Part shown: in pieces, positions 24,905 through 33,833 of the stretch
Layout: every line of letters begins with the position of its first letter
Numbering within the stretch: the stretch's first letter is position 1
Origin: Collimonas arenae
GTDB taxonomy: Bacteria > Pseudomonadota > Gammaproteobacteria > Burkholderiales > Burkholderiaceae_D
Reading direction: 5' to 3'
Assembly (NCBI RefSeq): GCF_000786695.1
Contig: NZ_CP009962.1
Span: 3,906,001 to 3,970,000 of the forward strand
DNA length: 64,000 nucleotides
Notes under the pieces: model-generated
Database searches by the model: none
What the model was told of the DNA's origin: nothing
What the model saw: only the letters and a program-made list of their open reading frames with translations
Program-made: the position numbers and the translations under genes

Positions 24905-26908
24905 ATGATACGTTTTCAACAAGTTTCCCTGATGCGCGGCATTAAGCCATTGCTCGACAATGTCGACGTCACCCTCAATCCGGGCGACAAGATCGGCCTG
25001 ATCGGCGCCAACGGCGCCGGCAAGTCCAGCCTGTTCGGACTGCTGCGCGGGGAGCTGCATGCCGACCTCGGTGACATCGACTTCCCGTCGAAATGGCGCA
25101 TGGCTTACGTCGCCCAGGAAACTCCGGCGCTGGATCGCCCTGCGATCGAATACGCCATCGATGGCGACGTCACCCTGCGCCGGCTGGAAGAAGAACTGGC
25201 CTTCCTGGAAAGCGAACCGGAAAGCACCTCCAACGGCATTTTGATCGGCGAGCTGTATAGCGCGCTGGCCGACGCCGATGCCTACACCGTGCGTTCGCGC
25301 GCCGAACAATTGCTGACAGGCCTTGGCTTCTCGCTGGCGCAAATGGAACAACCGGTGGCCAGCTTCTCCGGCGGCTGGCGCATGCGCCTGAATCTGGCGC
25401 AGGCGCTGATGTGCCCGTCCGACCTGCTGCTGCTCGATGAACCGACCAATCACTTGGACCTGGACGCCATTATCTGGCTGGAAGACTGGCTCAAGCGCTA
25501 CCCTGGCACCCTGATCATCATTTCCCATGACCGCGACTTCCTCGACGGCGTGGTGAATGTCATCGTGCATATCGACGAACGCAAGCTGAAGCGTTATTCC
25601 GGCAATTATTCCTCGTTCGAGCGCCAACGTTCGGCGCAGCTGGAACTGGCTGCCGGCACCCTGGAAAAGCAAATGCGCCAGCGTGCGCATCTGGAATCGT
25701 TCATCAACCGCTTCAAGGCGCAGGCAAGCAAGGCACGTCAGGCACAAAGCCGGATGAAGGCGCTGGCCAAGATGGAAGAACTGGCGCCGTTACGCGCCGC
25801 CGCTGAATTCTCTTTCGAATTCCGGGTGCCGCTGAGCGCGCCGAACCCCCTGCTGGTGATGGAAGATGTGAGCGCCGGCTATCGCACTGAAAGCGAAACC
25901 AGCCACGAAGTCACAGAAAAAGTCATCGTTTCCGGCATCAATTTCTCGCTACAGATTGGTCAGCGCATCGGCTTGCTGGGCGTCAATGGCGCGGGTAAAT
26001 CGACGTTCATCAAGACCATCGCGGAAGAACTGAAGCCATTGCGCGGCGATGCCCAGTTCGGTAAAGGTTTGTCGATCGGCTATTTTGCCCAGCATCAGGT
26101 CGAAATGCTGCGTCACGACGAATCGCCGCTGTGGCACATGGGTAAAATTGCGCCGACCACGCGTGAGCAGGAATTGCGTAATTTCCTCGGCAGTTTCAAT
26201 TTCAACGGCACCATGGTGACCAGTTCAATCAAGCCATTTTCCGGTGGTGAAAAAGCCCGCCTGGCGCTGGCGCTGATCGTCTGGCAACGGCCTAATCTGC
26301 TGCTGCTGGATGAACCGACCAACCATCTGGACCTGGAAACCCGCGAAGCCTTGACTATGGCGCTGGCGCAGTTCGAAGGCACACTGGTGCTGGTGTCACA
26401 TGATCGCCATCTGTTGCGCGCCACCACCGATCAGTTCATCATTGTCGCCGACGGCAAGGTGCAGCCGTTCGACGGCGATCTGGACGATTACAAGGACTGG
26501 CTATTCAAGACCAAGCTGGCGGCGAAGAACAGCGCCACCGATGCGGCCCTGCCAAAAGCCAGCAGCAAGGCCAAGATCGCCAGCGCAGTAGCGCCGGCGG
26601 CTCCGGTTGTCGACAACGCCGACCGCCGCGAACAAAAGCGGCAGGAAGCGGAAACGCGGCAAAAGCTGGCGGCGCAGAAGAAGCCTATCGAATCACGCAT
26701 CAAGCGCCTGGACGAGCAGATCGCCAAGCGTACCGCGCAAAAGAACACGGTCGACACCCGCCTGGCTGATCCGGAAATCTATGATAAAGACAAGAAGAAG
26801 GAATTGGCGACGCTGCTGACCGATCAGGCGTTTTACGCCAAGGAACTGACGCAACTGGAGGCCGAATGGCTGGAACAACAGGAAGCGCTGGAGCAACTGG
26901 GCAACTAA
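24905..26908 (+). CDS. ABC-F family ATP-binding protein (YheS/Uup type)
   Basis: A 667-residue soluble protein with two ABC ATPase domains and no membrane segments, hence of the ABC-F ribosome-associated class. The first domain has Walker A GANGAGKSS (34-42), signature SFSGGWRMRLNLAQA and LLLLDEPTNHLDLDA. The second has GVNGAGKST (about 359-367), FSGGEKARLAL and LLLLDEPTNHLDLET. A linker of about 80 residues joins the domains, and a C-terminal Lys/Glu-rich coiled coil covers about 575-660. The architecture matches YheS, thought to help stalled ribosomes. The next gene starts inside its 3' end. Confidence 0.95.
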   Translation: MIRFQQVSLMRGIKPLLDNVDVTLNPGDKIGLIGANGAGKSSLFGLLRGELHADLGDIDFPSKWRMAYVAQETPALDRPAIEYAIDGDVTLRRLEEELAFLESEPESTSNGILIGELYSALADADAYTVRSRAEQLLTGLGFSLAQMEQPVASFSGGWRMRLNLAQALMCPSDLLLLDEPTNHLDLDAIIWLEDWLKRYPGTLIIISHDRDFLDGVVNVIVHIDERKLKRYSGNYSSFERQRSAQLELAAGTLEKQMRQRAHLESFINRFKAQASKARQAQSRMKALAKMEELAPLRAAAEFSFEFRVPLSAPNPLLVMEDVSAGYRTESETSHEVTEKVIVSGINFSLQIGQRIGLLGVNGAGKSTFIKTIAEELKPLRGDAQFGKGLSIGYFAQHQVEMLRHDESPLWHMGKIAPTTREQELRNFLGSFNFNGTMVTSSIKPFSGGEKARLALALIVWQRPNLLLLDEPTNHLDLETREALTMALAQFEGTLVLVSHDRHLLRATTDQFIIVADGKVQPFDGDLDDYKDWLFKTKLAAKNSATDAALPKASSKAKIASAVAPAAPVVDNADRREQKRQEAETRQKLAAQKKPIESRIKRLDEQIAKRTAQKNTVDTRLADPEIYDKDKKKELATLLTDQAFYAKELTQLEAEWLEQQEALEQLGN

Positions 26909-27735
26909 GCCTGAGCATTATCGGAGGTGGTAAAGTCGGCCAGACCTTGGGCCGGCTTTGGCATCGCCAACAGGTTTTTTCTCTGCTCGACGTACTGAAC
27001 CGCTCAAGCGACAGCTCCCGCCACGCATGCGCCTTCATCGGCGCCGGCGATGCAGTCGCATCGTACGCCGACCTGCGTCAAGCCGATGTATTCCTGATTG
27101 CCGCCGGCGATGACCAGATCGCAGCTTGCTGCAGTGCCCTCGCCGCTGCCGGCAAACTACGACCAGGCAGCATCGTGTTTCATTGCAGCGGCGCGCTGTC
27201 ATCGCTCGAACTAGTTTCTGCCTCCGAACTCGGTGCAGTAGTCGCCAGCATCCATCCGATTCGCAGTTTTGCTTCGCCGCAGCAAGTGGCCGATCATTTT
27301 TCAGGCACCTGGTGCGGCAGCGAAGGCGACGCCGCCGCTCTCGCCGTTTTGGGCCTGGCATTCAACGCAATCGGCGCACAACTGGTCGAGATACAACGCG
27401 ACCAGAAGACCCTGTACCACGCAGCGGCCGTATTTGCCTCCAATTACCTGGTGACGTTGATCGACGTCGCCCAGCAAGCATATGCCGCTGCCGGCATTGC
27501 GCCCGAGCTGGCGTTAAAAATGATCGAACCGCTACTCATCGAAAGCGCAGCCAACGCCTTCCGCCTCGGCCCAGCTGCCGCCCTCACCGGCCCCATTGCG
27601 CGCGGCGACCTAGCGACGGTGACGCGCCAGCATCAAGCCGTACAGCAGTGGCAGCCGCAAGTCGCCGCACTGTATGAGCAATTTGCGCTCCTCACCACGG
27701 ACCTTGCCGGACGCAAGAAAAACGGGCAATCGTAA
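26866..27735 (+). CDS. Rossmann-like and DUF2520 domain protein
   Basis: A 289-residue protein with an NAD(P)-binding Rossmann segment (LSIIGGGKVGQTLGRLW, about 15-32) and a helical DUF2520 domain in the C-terminal half (YHAAAVFASNYLVTLIDVA onward). The shape resembles short reductases such as pyrroline-5-carboxylate or ketopantoate reductase, but no substrate is known for the family. The ATG at 26866 lies 43 bp inside the ABC-F gene in another frame; the conserved domain begins only after about residue 13, so a later start is possible. Coupled expression with the ABC-F gene is likely. Confidence 0.88.
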   Translation: MAGTTGSAGATGQLSLSIIGGGKVGQTLGRLWHRQQVFSLLDVLNRSSDSSRHACAFIGAGDAVASYADLRQADVFLIAAGDDQIAACCSALAAAGKLRPGSIVFHCSGALSSLELVSASELGAVVASIHPIRSFASPQQVADHFSGTWCGSEGDAAALAVLGLAFNAIGAQLVEIQRDQKTLYHAAAVFASNYLVTLIDVAQQAYAAAGIAPELALKMIEPLLIESAANAFRLGPAAALTGPIARGDLATVTRQHQAVQQWQPQVAALYEQFALLTTDLAGRKKNGQS

Positions 27736-27919
27736 ATAGCGTAGTATCACTGCTAACTGAAAAAAATCTAGAATGCAAAGACAATAAGTGCATATAGAAT
27801 GGAAAAAGCTTCATTTTACGTTTGCCCGCAAACCGCTTAACATAGTCGTCACTAGTGGGCTGTAACCGTCCACTAACAACAACCCGTGCTTGTCTGCGCC
27901 CTCAACCAAAGGATAAAAA

Positions 27920-28723
27920 ATGGCCACAACACTGTCAAAACTCAGCAAAATAGCAGCGGCGATCCTGATCACCAGCGTGACGCTGAATGCCTTCGCAGCG
28001 GATCTGCTCGATACCGTCAAATCCCGCGGCACCTTGAAAGTGGCCATGGAAGGCAACTACCCGCCGTTCAACTTCAAGGACCCGAAAAGCGGCGAGCTGA
28101 CAGGTTTTGAAGTTGACGTCGCAAAACTGCTGGCGGCCAAGCTGGGTGTGAAACCGGAATTCACGACGACGGAATGGAGCGGTATCCTGGCAGGCCTCGG
28201 CGCCGGCAAATACGATGTCATCCTGAACCAGGTTGGCATTACCCCAGAGCGTCAGAAGGCCTTCGATTTCTCGCAGCCGTATACCTTTTCCAGCGCACAG
28301 CTGATCGTCCGGAAAGACGAAAAGCGCAGTTTCCCAACACTGGAATCGCTGAAGGGTTACAAGCTCGGCCTGGGCCAGGGCACCAACTTTGAACAGAAAG
28401 CCAAGGCTGTCTCCGGCATCGATGTCAAAACCTATCCTGGCTCGCCTGAATACCTGGCCGATCTCGCCAGCGGCCGTATCGATGCAGCCTTGAATGACCG
28501 CCTGCTCGTCGGTTATCTGCTGAAAAGTTCGAATCTGCCTTTGAAGGCCGGCGCCACTTTCGGTGACATCGATAAAATCGGCATTCCTTTCCAAAAAGGC
28601 AATCCGAAATTCCAGGCTGCCTTGAATAACGCGCTGGATGATATCCAAAAAGACGGCAGTTTCAAACAGGTGTCATTCAAATGGTTCGGCTTTGATGTTA
28701 GCAAAGCGCCAGCGGCGCAGTGA
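27920..28723 (+). CDS. Polar amino acid ABC transporter substrate-binding protein (cystine-type)
   Basis: A 267-residue periplasmic binding protein. A Sec signal peptide occupies 1-26 (cleavage after NAFA), followed by DTVKSRGTLKVAMEGNYPPFNFKDPKSGELTGFEVDVAKLLA, the family 3 solute-binding start, and later GTNFEQKAKA and FQKGNPKFQAALNNALDDIQKDGSF. These features resemble cystine/cysteine-binding proteins such as FliY/TcyA; the ligand is inferred only by resemblance. A strong hairpin terminator separates it from the permease gene, which would raise the binding protein level above that of the permease. Confidence 0.93.
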   Translation: MATTLSKLSKIAAAILITSVTLNAFAADLLDTVKSRGTLKVAMEGNYPPFNFKDPKSGELTGFEVDVAKLLAAKLGVKPEFTTTEWSGILAGLGAGKYDVILNQVGITPERQKAFDFSQPYTFSSAQLIVRKDEKRSFPTLESLKGYKLGLGQGTNFEQKAKAVSGIDVKTYPGSPEYLADLASGRIDAALNDRLLVGYLLKSSNLPLKAGATFGDIDKIGIPFQKGNPKFQAALNNALDDIQKDGSFKQVSFKWFGFDVSKAPAAQ

Positions 28724-28754
28724 CATAATTCGCGCTACACTTCAGTTAAACCAG

Positions 28755-28785
28755 ACATCCCCGCCCATTGCGGGGATGTTTTTTT
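28755..28785 (+). terminator. Rho-independent terminator/attenuator between binding protein and permease
   Basis: Ten-bp arms ACATCCCCGC (28755-28764) and GCGGGGATGT (28770-28779), a 5-nt loop and a run of T residues to 28785. The same-strand permease starts 32 bp later, so partial read-through is expected. Confidence 0.92.
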
Positions 28786-28816
28786 AAGCTAAAGATCTAG
28801 GTTTAACAGAGACCAT

Positions 28817-29479
28817 ATGGAATTACTGGATTTGCTGCAGCAGGCGGCACCGACCTTGTTCCGCGGAGTCGGCTATACCTTGATATTCGCAGTGGCGTCG
28901 ATGCTGGGCGGTTTACTGCTCGGCTTCCCGCTCGCTATTGCCCGTATCGTGCCGTCACGCTGGGCGCAATGGCCTGCCACCGTATACGTCAGTCTGATGC
29001 GCGGCACGCCGCTACTGGTGCAAATCTTTGTCATCTATTATGGTCTGCCGAGCATTGGCATCAGTTTTTCGCCATTGACGGCAGGTATCCTGGCGCTCAG
29101 CCTGAATGCCGGCGCCTATCTGTCGGAAAGCCTGCGCGGCGCGATTCTAGGGGTGCATACCGGACAATGGGCCGCCAGCTATAGTATCGGCCTGAATTAC
29201 TGGCAAACCCTGCGCTATGTCATTATCCCGCAGGCGATCCGGATCGCAGTGCCGTCGATGAGCAACACCCTGATCAGCCTGATCAAGGATACCTCGCTGG
29301 TATCGGTCATCACCGTGACCGAACTGATGCTAGCCACCAAGGAAGTGATTGCGGTGACCTTCCGGCCGCTGCCGCTGTATCTGGCGGCAGCCGCTATCTA
29401 CTGGTGCCTGAGCATGTGTTTCGAACGCTTGCAAATCCGCCTGGAGCGCAAGCTCGGGCAGGCGCATAAATCAAACTAG
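28817..29479 (+). CDS. Polar amino acid ABC transporter permease
   Basis: A 220-residue inner membrane permease of the His/Glu/Cys family (HisM type) with five hydrophobic segments. The ATPase-contact EAA loop is seen as GAILGVHTGQWAASYSIGLNYWQTLRYVIIPQAIRIAVPSM (about 111-152), and the start LLQQAAPTLFRGVGYTLIFAVASMLGG is typical. It partners the binding protein upstream. No ATP-binding subunit follows; the next gene is convergent ppk1, so the ATPase must be encoded elsewhere or shared. Confidence 0.94.
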   Translation: MELLDLLQQAAPTLFRGVGYTLIFAVASMLGGLLLGFPLAIARIVPSRWAQWPATVYVSLMRGTPLLVQIFVIYYGLPSIGISFSPLTAGILALSLNAGAYLSESLRGAILGVHTGQWAASYSIGLNYWQTLRYVIIPQAIRIAVPSMSNTLISLIKDTSLVSVITVTELMLATKEVIAVTFRPLPLYLAAAAIYWCLSMCFERLQIRLERKLGQAHKSN

Positions 29480-29500
29480 CGGGCTGCAACAGCCCACTAG
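29476..29500. terminator. Hairpin between permease and ppk1
   Basis: CTAG-C-GGGCTG (29476-29486) pairs with CAGCCC-A-CTAG (29490-29500) around a 3-nt loop. It has no U-tract but sits between convergent genes. A related imperfect palindrome, CTAGTGGGCTG followed by CGTCCACTA, lies at 27852-27875, upstream of the transporter pair. Confidence 0.5.
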
Positions 29501-29515
29501 CAATCAGGTTTGCGG

Positions 29516-31570
29516 TCAAAACCGCGACAGCAAATCGATCTGGCTCACCAGCGGCGTATCGTCGCCAGGATTGGCGCGCTGGTAGCTTCCCTCGCTATCC
29601 ATATCCCAGGCCGATGCATTGTCTTGCAAATGCACCAGTAAACTCTCCTCGATCACGCGGCGCTTGAGCTTGCTGTCCAGGATCGGGAACGCCGTTTCGA
29701 TGCGTCGGAACAGGTTACGATCCATCCAATCGGCACTCGACAGCATCACATGTTCTTCGCCGTCGGCATAGAAATAAAACACACGGTGATGTTCCAGGAA
29801 GCGGCCGATGACGGAACGCACCTTGATGTTTTCCGACAGGCCAGGCACGCCCGGCTGCAAGGCGCAGACGCCACGAATCAGCAGCTGGATCTTGACCCCG
29901 GCCTGGGAGGCCAGATACAACGCTTCAATCACGGTCGGCTCCAACAAGGCGTTCATCTTGGCGATGATGTAGCCCTGCTTACCAGCTTTGACGGCGTCGA
30001 CTTCTTTCTGGATCGCATGCAGCACATTGGCATGCAAGGTGAACGGCGATTGCCATAAGCGTTTGAGCGGAACCTGCTTGCCAAAGCCGGTCAATTGCTG
30101 GAACACGTTATGCACGTCTTCGCAGATCTTGTCGTCATTGGTCATCAAGCCGAAATCGGTGTAGAGGCGCGCGGTTTTCGGATGATAATTGCCGGTGCCG
30201 AGGTGCACGTAGCGTTTCAGCTTAGTATGCTTGGCGTGGCGCTTGCGGCGCACGATCAGCAGCATCTTGGCATGTGTCTTGTAGCCGAACACGCCATACA
30301 CTACGTGGGCGCCGACCGCCTCCAGCTTGGCGGCCCAGCCGATATTAGTTTCTTCGTCGAAGCGCGCCATCAGCTCCAGCACCACCGTGACTTCCTTACC
30401 GTTCTTGGCAGCTTGCATCAACGCACTCATCAATGGCGAATCATTACCGGTGCGATAAATGGTCTGCTTGATGGCAAGTACGTCGGGATCGATCGCAGCC
30501 TGCTGCAGTAACTCCAGCACCGGCTGGAAACTTTCGTAGGGATGGTGCAGCAAAACGTCGTTCTGGTCGATGATATCGAATACCGATGCGCCTGTGACAA
30601 AGGCTTTCGGCAGCACCGGCGAATGCGGAGTGAACTTCAAATCAGGACGGTCGACCAGATCTGGCAAAGGCATCAGACGCACCAGATTGACTGCGCCGTT
30701 GACACGATAGCAGTCCGCCGGCGTCAAGCCATTTTGATTCAGCAGGCGCTGCACCAGTGAAGCCGGTGTACCATCGGCCACCTCCAGTCGCACCGCATTG
30801 CCAAGCTGACGCGTCGGCAGCTCACCCTGCAAAGCCAGCCGCAAATCGGTCACCTCATCTTCGTCGACAAACAAGTCGCTGTTGCGGGTAACGCGGAACT
30901 GATAGCAGCCACCGATCGACAATCCTGGAAACAGCTCACCGACAAAACGCTGCATGAAACTACTCAACAACACAAAGCCGTAAGGATGACCCGACAGATG
31001 TTCCGGCATCCGCACCAGGCGCGGCAGCACCCGCGGCGCCTGCACGATGGCGAGTTCGGTTTCACGGCCGAACGCATCCTTGCCGCTCAGCTTGACGGCG
31101 AAATTCAAACTCTTGTTCAGCACGCGCGGAAACGGATGGGCCGGATCGAGCCCGATCGGCGTCAGTACCGGAAGCAACTCTGTCTTGAAAAATTCATGAG
31201 CCCAGGCCGTCTGCTCCTCAGTCCACTCTGATTCCTGATAGAACGCAATACCCTCGGCATTCAGCGCCGGCAGCAACACTTCATTGAACAGCGCGTATTG
31301 GCGCGCCACCAGTTTCTGTGCACGCTCGCTGATGGTGCTGTAAGCATGCTGCAGCGACATGCCGTCGGGAGTCACGCCATCCACCGCGACCCGGATCTGC
31401 TCCTGCAGGCCAGACATGCGAATCTCCGAAAATTCGTCCAGGTTACTGCTGGTGATACAGACAAAGCGCAGCCGTTCCAGCAAGGGCACCATAGGATCTT
31501 CGGCCTGGGCCAGGACCCGCTCGTTAAAGGCAAGCACGCCGAGTTCGCGATTGAGCAATGGAAAAGTCAT
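29516..31570 (-). CDS. ppk1: Polyphosphate kinase 1
   Basis: A 684-residue membrane-associated kinase that polymerises ATP gamma-phosphate into inorganic polyphosphate. The domains appear in order: N-terminal helical domain with NRELGVLAFNERVLAQA, the head domain, and two phospholipase-D-like C domains. The autophosphorylated His is expected at His433 in GYKTHAKMLLI; the second conserved His region is FLEHHRVFYFY (about 590-600). The IKQTIYRTGNDSPL segment (about 367-380) belongs to the ATP tunnel. It is not beside ppx or the pst/pho genes here. A Pho-box-like promoter lies about 80-115 bp upstream. Confidence 0.98.
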   Translation of the reverse strand: MTFPLLNRELGVLAFNERVLAQAEDPMVPLLERLRFVCITSSNLDEFSEIRMSGLQEQIRVAVDGVTPDGMSLQHAYSTISERAQKLVARQYALFNEVLLPALNAEGIAFYQESEWTEEQTAWAHEFFKTELLPVLTPIGLDPAHPFPRVLNKSLNFAVKLSGKDAFGRETELAIVQAPRVLPRLVRMPEHLSGHPYGFVLLSSFMQRFVGELFPGLSIGGCYQFRVTRNSDLFVDEDEVTDLRLALQGELPTRQLGNAVRLEVADGTPASLVQRLLNQNGLTPADCYRVNGAVNLVRLMPLPDLVDRPDLKFTPHSPVLPKAFVTGASVFDIIDQNDVLLHHPYESFQPVLELLQQAAIDPDVLAIKQTIYRTGNDSPLMSALMQAAKNGKEVTVVLELMARFDEETNIGWAAKLEAVGAHVVYGVFGYKTHAKMLLIVRRKRHAKHTKLKRYVHLGTGNYHPKTARLYTDFGLMTNDDKICEDVHNVFQQLTGFGKQVPLKRLWQSPFTLHANVLHAIQKEVDAVKAGKQGYIIAKMNALLEPTVIEALYLASQAGVKIQLLIRGVCALQPGVPGLSENIKVRSVIGRFLEHHRVFYFYADGEEHVMLSSADWMDRNLFRRIETAFPILDSKLKRRVIEESLLVHLQDNASAWDMDSEGSYQRANPGDDTPLVSQIDLLSRF

Positions 31571-31649
31571 GTTCCGGTCAGTAGAGTGAGCTAGGGGATG
31601 GACGATTAACAGCCTGCATTATTAGCATATTACCAATAATGCCTTAACG

Positions 31650-31683
31650 ATTGTAAGGATGCAATGTGACGCGGGAATGACAA
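31650..31683 (-). promoter_or_regulatory. Candidate Pho box and -10 element of ppk1
   Basis: On the minus strand, TTGTCAT (31683-31677) and GCGTCAC (31672-31666) are 11 bp apart start to start, as in PhoB direct repeats (consensus CTGTCAT). A TACAAT -10 box (31655-31650) follows after 10 bp. The start codon of ppk1 is 80 bp further. Matches are 6/7 and 5/7; no binding data. Confidence 0.45.
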
Positions 31684-31751
31684 ACGAAAAAGGGAATGAG
31701 ATACGCAACCGCATGAAACCGGCCGCGTATACAAGGAAATTGAAAACCCGA

Positions 31752-32480
31752 TTAGCGCAAATTGCTATGGATCGGCGCCAGCATATCGTGCACGCCGTGC
31801 GTCATCAGCACCAGGAACGTTAGCAGCGCCAGATAGTAGAACGCATACGTCATCTTTACGGAAGGCTCGATGCCATAATAACGCTGGTTTTCCGGACTGC
31901 TGGCATCGTAGTTCCAGGCCCGCTTCAGTTGCGGCAAGGCGAGAATGACTACCACGATCAACAGGGGCGTCGGCTGGTAGACGAACAAGGCAAGCAGCAC
32001 AGGAACGCCGGCAAACCAGATGCGCGGAGACAGCACCGCAGTGATGCGTCCGCCGTCAAAAGGCGACATCGGGATCATGTTGAACAAGTTCAGAAAAAAA
32101 CCGGCGTACGACAAGGCAAGCAGCAGGTTACTGTCGTACTGGCGCGCGACAAAGTAGCAGACCAGCGCTCCCGCCGTACCGACCAATGGCCCAGCCAGGC
32201 CAACATAGGCTTCTGTTTCCGCATCGTGCGGCATATCTTTCAACTGGATCCAGGCACCGACAAACGGGATGAAGGTTGGTGCACCTACAGCCAGGCCGCG
32301 CCGCTGCGCGGCCAGGTAGTGCCCTGCTTCATGCACGAACAACAACAGCACGAAACCGACAGCGTAACGCCAGCCGTAGAACATCGCATAGACCGCGATC
32401 GATAGCAGCATGGTGCCGGAAGTAGTCAGGATCTTGCCAAATTTCAGGCCTCCCAACAATAGTAATAACAATTTAATCAT
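31752..32480 (-). CDS. Site-2 protease family (M50) membrane metalloprotease
   Basis: A 242-residue integral membrane protein with the zinc motif HEAGH (50-54) in FVHEAGHYLAAQRRGL and the second M50 motif NLFNMIPMSPFDGGR (131-145), whose Asp142 completes the metal site. There are about six membrane segments and no PDZ domain, so it belongs to the short FtsH-independent S2P group rather than RseP. Such proteases cut transmembrane substrates inside the membrane; the substrate is unknown. The gene begins 11 bp after the DUF2167 gene, so the two are probably one operon. Confidence 0.92.
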   Translation of the reverse strand: MIKLLLLLLGGLKFGKILTTSGTMLLSIAVYAMFYGWRYAVGFVLLLFVHEAGHYLAAQRRGLAVGAPTFIPFVGAWIQLKDMPHDAETEAYVGLAGPLVGTAGALVCYFVARQYDSNLLLALSYAGFFLNLFNMIPMSPFDGGRITAVLSPRIWFAGVPVLLALFVYQPTPLLIVVVILALPQLKRAWNYDASSPENQRYYGIEPSVKMTYAFYYLALLTFLVLMTHGVHDMLAPIHSNLR

Positions 32481-32491
32481 GGCCCGCGCCG

Positions 32492-33511
32492 TCAGGTATG
32501 ATTTGCCGGATCATTGGCTTCGGCCGGACGTTCAGCTTTAGTGTCGGGCGTAAGTTGCGGAAACTGTGGGGGCGCAAACGGCGACGATTCCGTTTCAACC
32601 GGGTTGACTGGCACCGGTGCAGGTTTCGGTTCACGCTTGAAGAATCGCTTGATGGCTGCGCCGAAGGCGAACACCGCCAGCAGGCCGATCTTGAAGAATT
32701 TTGCAGCAAAAGCCGCAATGACTGCGATCAAGCCAATTTTCTTGGCCGCTACCCCAACCACCAGAGCGGCCAGGCCATATTCCGCGACATGGTCGGTCGA
32801 CGCCTTGAAATCTGCATAACGCTTGCCTTGGTGATAGTCGATGGCAGCCAGAAGACTGTTTGCGATTGGCTTGTCCAGCGCAAGGGACGACAGGGCAGTT
32901 ACCATGGTCAAGGTGAGATAGCCGTCGCGGCCAAGCGCCAGGGTGCGATAGTTCACGCCAGTTTTATCATCATTGGCCATCGCACCCTTGTCATGAATGA
33001 TCAAGGACCATACCAGGCGATGGGTGGTCGAATCGTAGGCGGGAGCTTCCGCCCAGCCACCTACTTCAATCTCGGGGATGCCGCGCTCCTTACGACTTGC
33101 ATTCCCTTGCTCGGTCCCCTCTCGCAAGCTCTGCAACATGTCGTCGGCCTTCCAGTCGCGGGCATCGTCATCTCGAACATAGCCTTCTTTCTTGTATTCA
33201 ACGGTGGCAAACCAGTCGCCATTTTTAGCCGTGGGGACAATTACGCCCAGCAGCGACTTGTCGTCGATAACGTTGCCGACTGCACGCAAATAGCGCGCAG
33301 CGGCGGAGGACGGAACAAAGCCATAACCTTGGGGCAAAGAAAAAGTAGCCTGGTCACCGAGCGCGATCTTGCTCGGTCCTTCCACCAAAACTTTATTTGC
33401 CTCAGCCGCCGCTGCTTTAATCTCAGCCTGGATTTCGGCGGTCTGAGCTGCGCAGGTCGCCGCGATAAATGTAGCCGCAAGCGCAATCAGGATTTTTCTC
33501 AGGATATTCAT
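32492..33511 (-). CDS. DUF2167 family membrane protein
   Basis: A 339-residue envelope protein. A signal peptide occupies about 1-22 (MNILRKILIALAATFIAATCAA). The family body includes ALGDQATFSLPQGYGFVPSSAA, WFATVEYKKEGYVRDDDARDWKADDML and GGWAEAPAYDSTTHRLVWSL, followed by two or three hydrophobic stretches (about 255-300) and a Pro-rich cytoplasmic or periplasmic tail. DUF2167 proteins have no assigned function. The start at 33511 is preferred; the frame upstream to 33589 lacks similarity. It is coupled to the M50 protease gene 11 bp downstream, suggesting a shared role. The upstream gap (33512-33768) has no recognisable gene. Confidence 0.9.
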   Translation of the reverse strand: MNILRKILIALAATFIAATCAAQTAEIQAEIKAAAAEANKVLVEGPSKIALGDQATFSLPQGYGFVPSSAAARYLRAVGNVIDDKSLLGVIVPTAKNGDWFATVEYKKEGYVRDDDARDWKADDMLQSLREGTEQGNASRKERGIPEIEVGGWAEAPAYDSTTHRLVWSLIIHDKGAMANDDKTGVNYRTLALGRDGYLTLTMVTALSSLALDKPIANSLLAAIDYHQGKRYADFKASTDHVAEYGLAALVVGVAAKKIGLIAVIAAFAAKFFKIGLLAVFAFGAAIKRFFKREPKPAPVPVNPVETESSPFAPPQFPQLTPDTKAERPAEANDPANHT

Positions 33512-33768
33512 GGCTTTATCGATATTAGAGTGTCGGGAATTTTTCTGTCGATTGCCGGTAAAGGCGTCTATGGCATCCAGCAATAACACCGGCCGGGACG
33601 CATTGACTTTTCAACAAAACAGCAGCCACTTTAATATCATAAAATCGACACGTATTGCCGTATTGCATCCTAAATAATGAATGAATTCACAATATTTATT
33701 AATCCTGTACAACAGTCTACCGTTTTAGCAAACCAATTCCGGTTCGACAATTTGTGCTTGAAGCACAT

Positions 33769-33801
33769 AAAAAAAGCCTGCGGAATCAAATTCTGCAGGC
33801 T
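33769..33801 (-). terminator. Rho-independent terminator of the gntP-type gene
   Basis: On the minus strand a stem AGCCTGCAGAAT/ATTCCGCAGGCT with one mismatch pair (33801-33775) is followed by a run of seven T residues. It lies 33 bp after the permease stop. Confidence 0.88.
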
Positions 33802-33833
33802 GTATACGGTTGATGCGACAAGCTTGGGATAAA

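Noticed and set aside
32498..33586. 362-codon open frame antisense to the DUF2167 gene
   Set aside because: The minus-strand frame has a signal peptide and family segments; the plus-strand frame has none.
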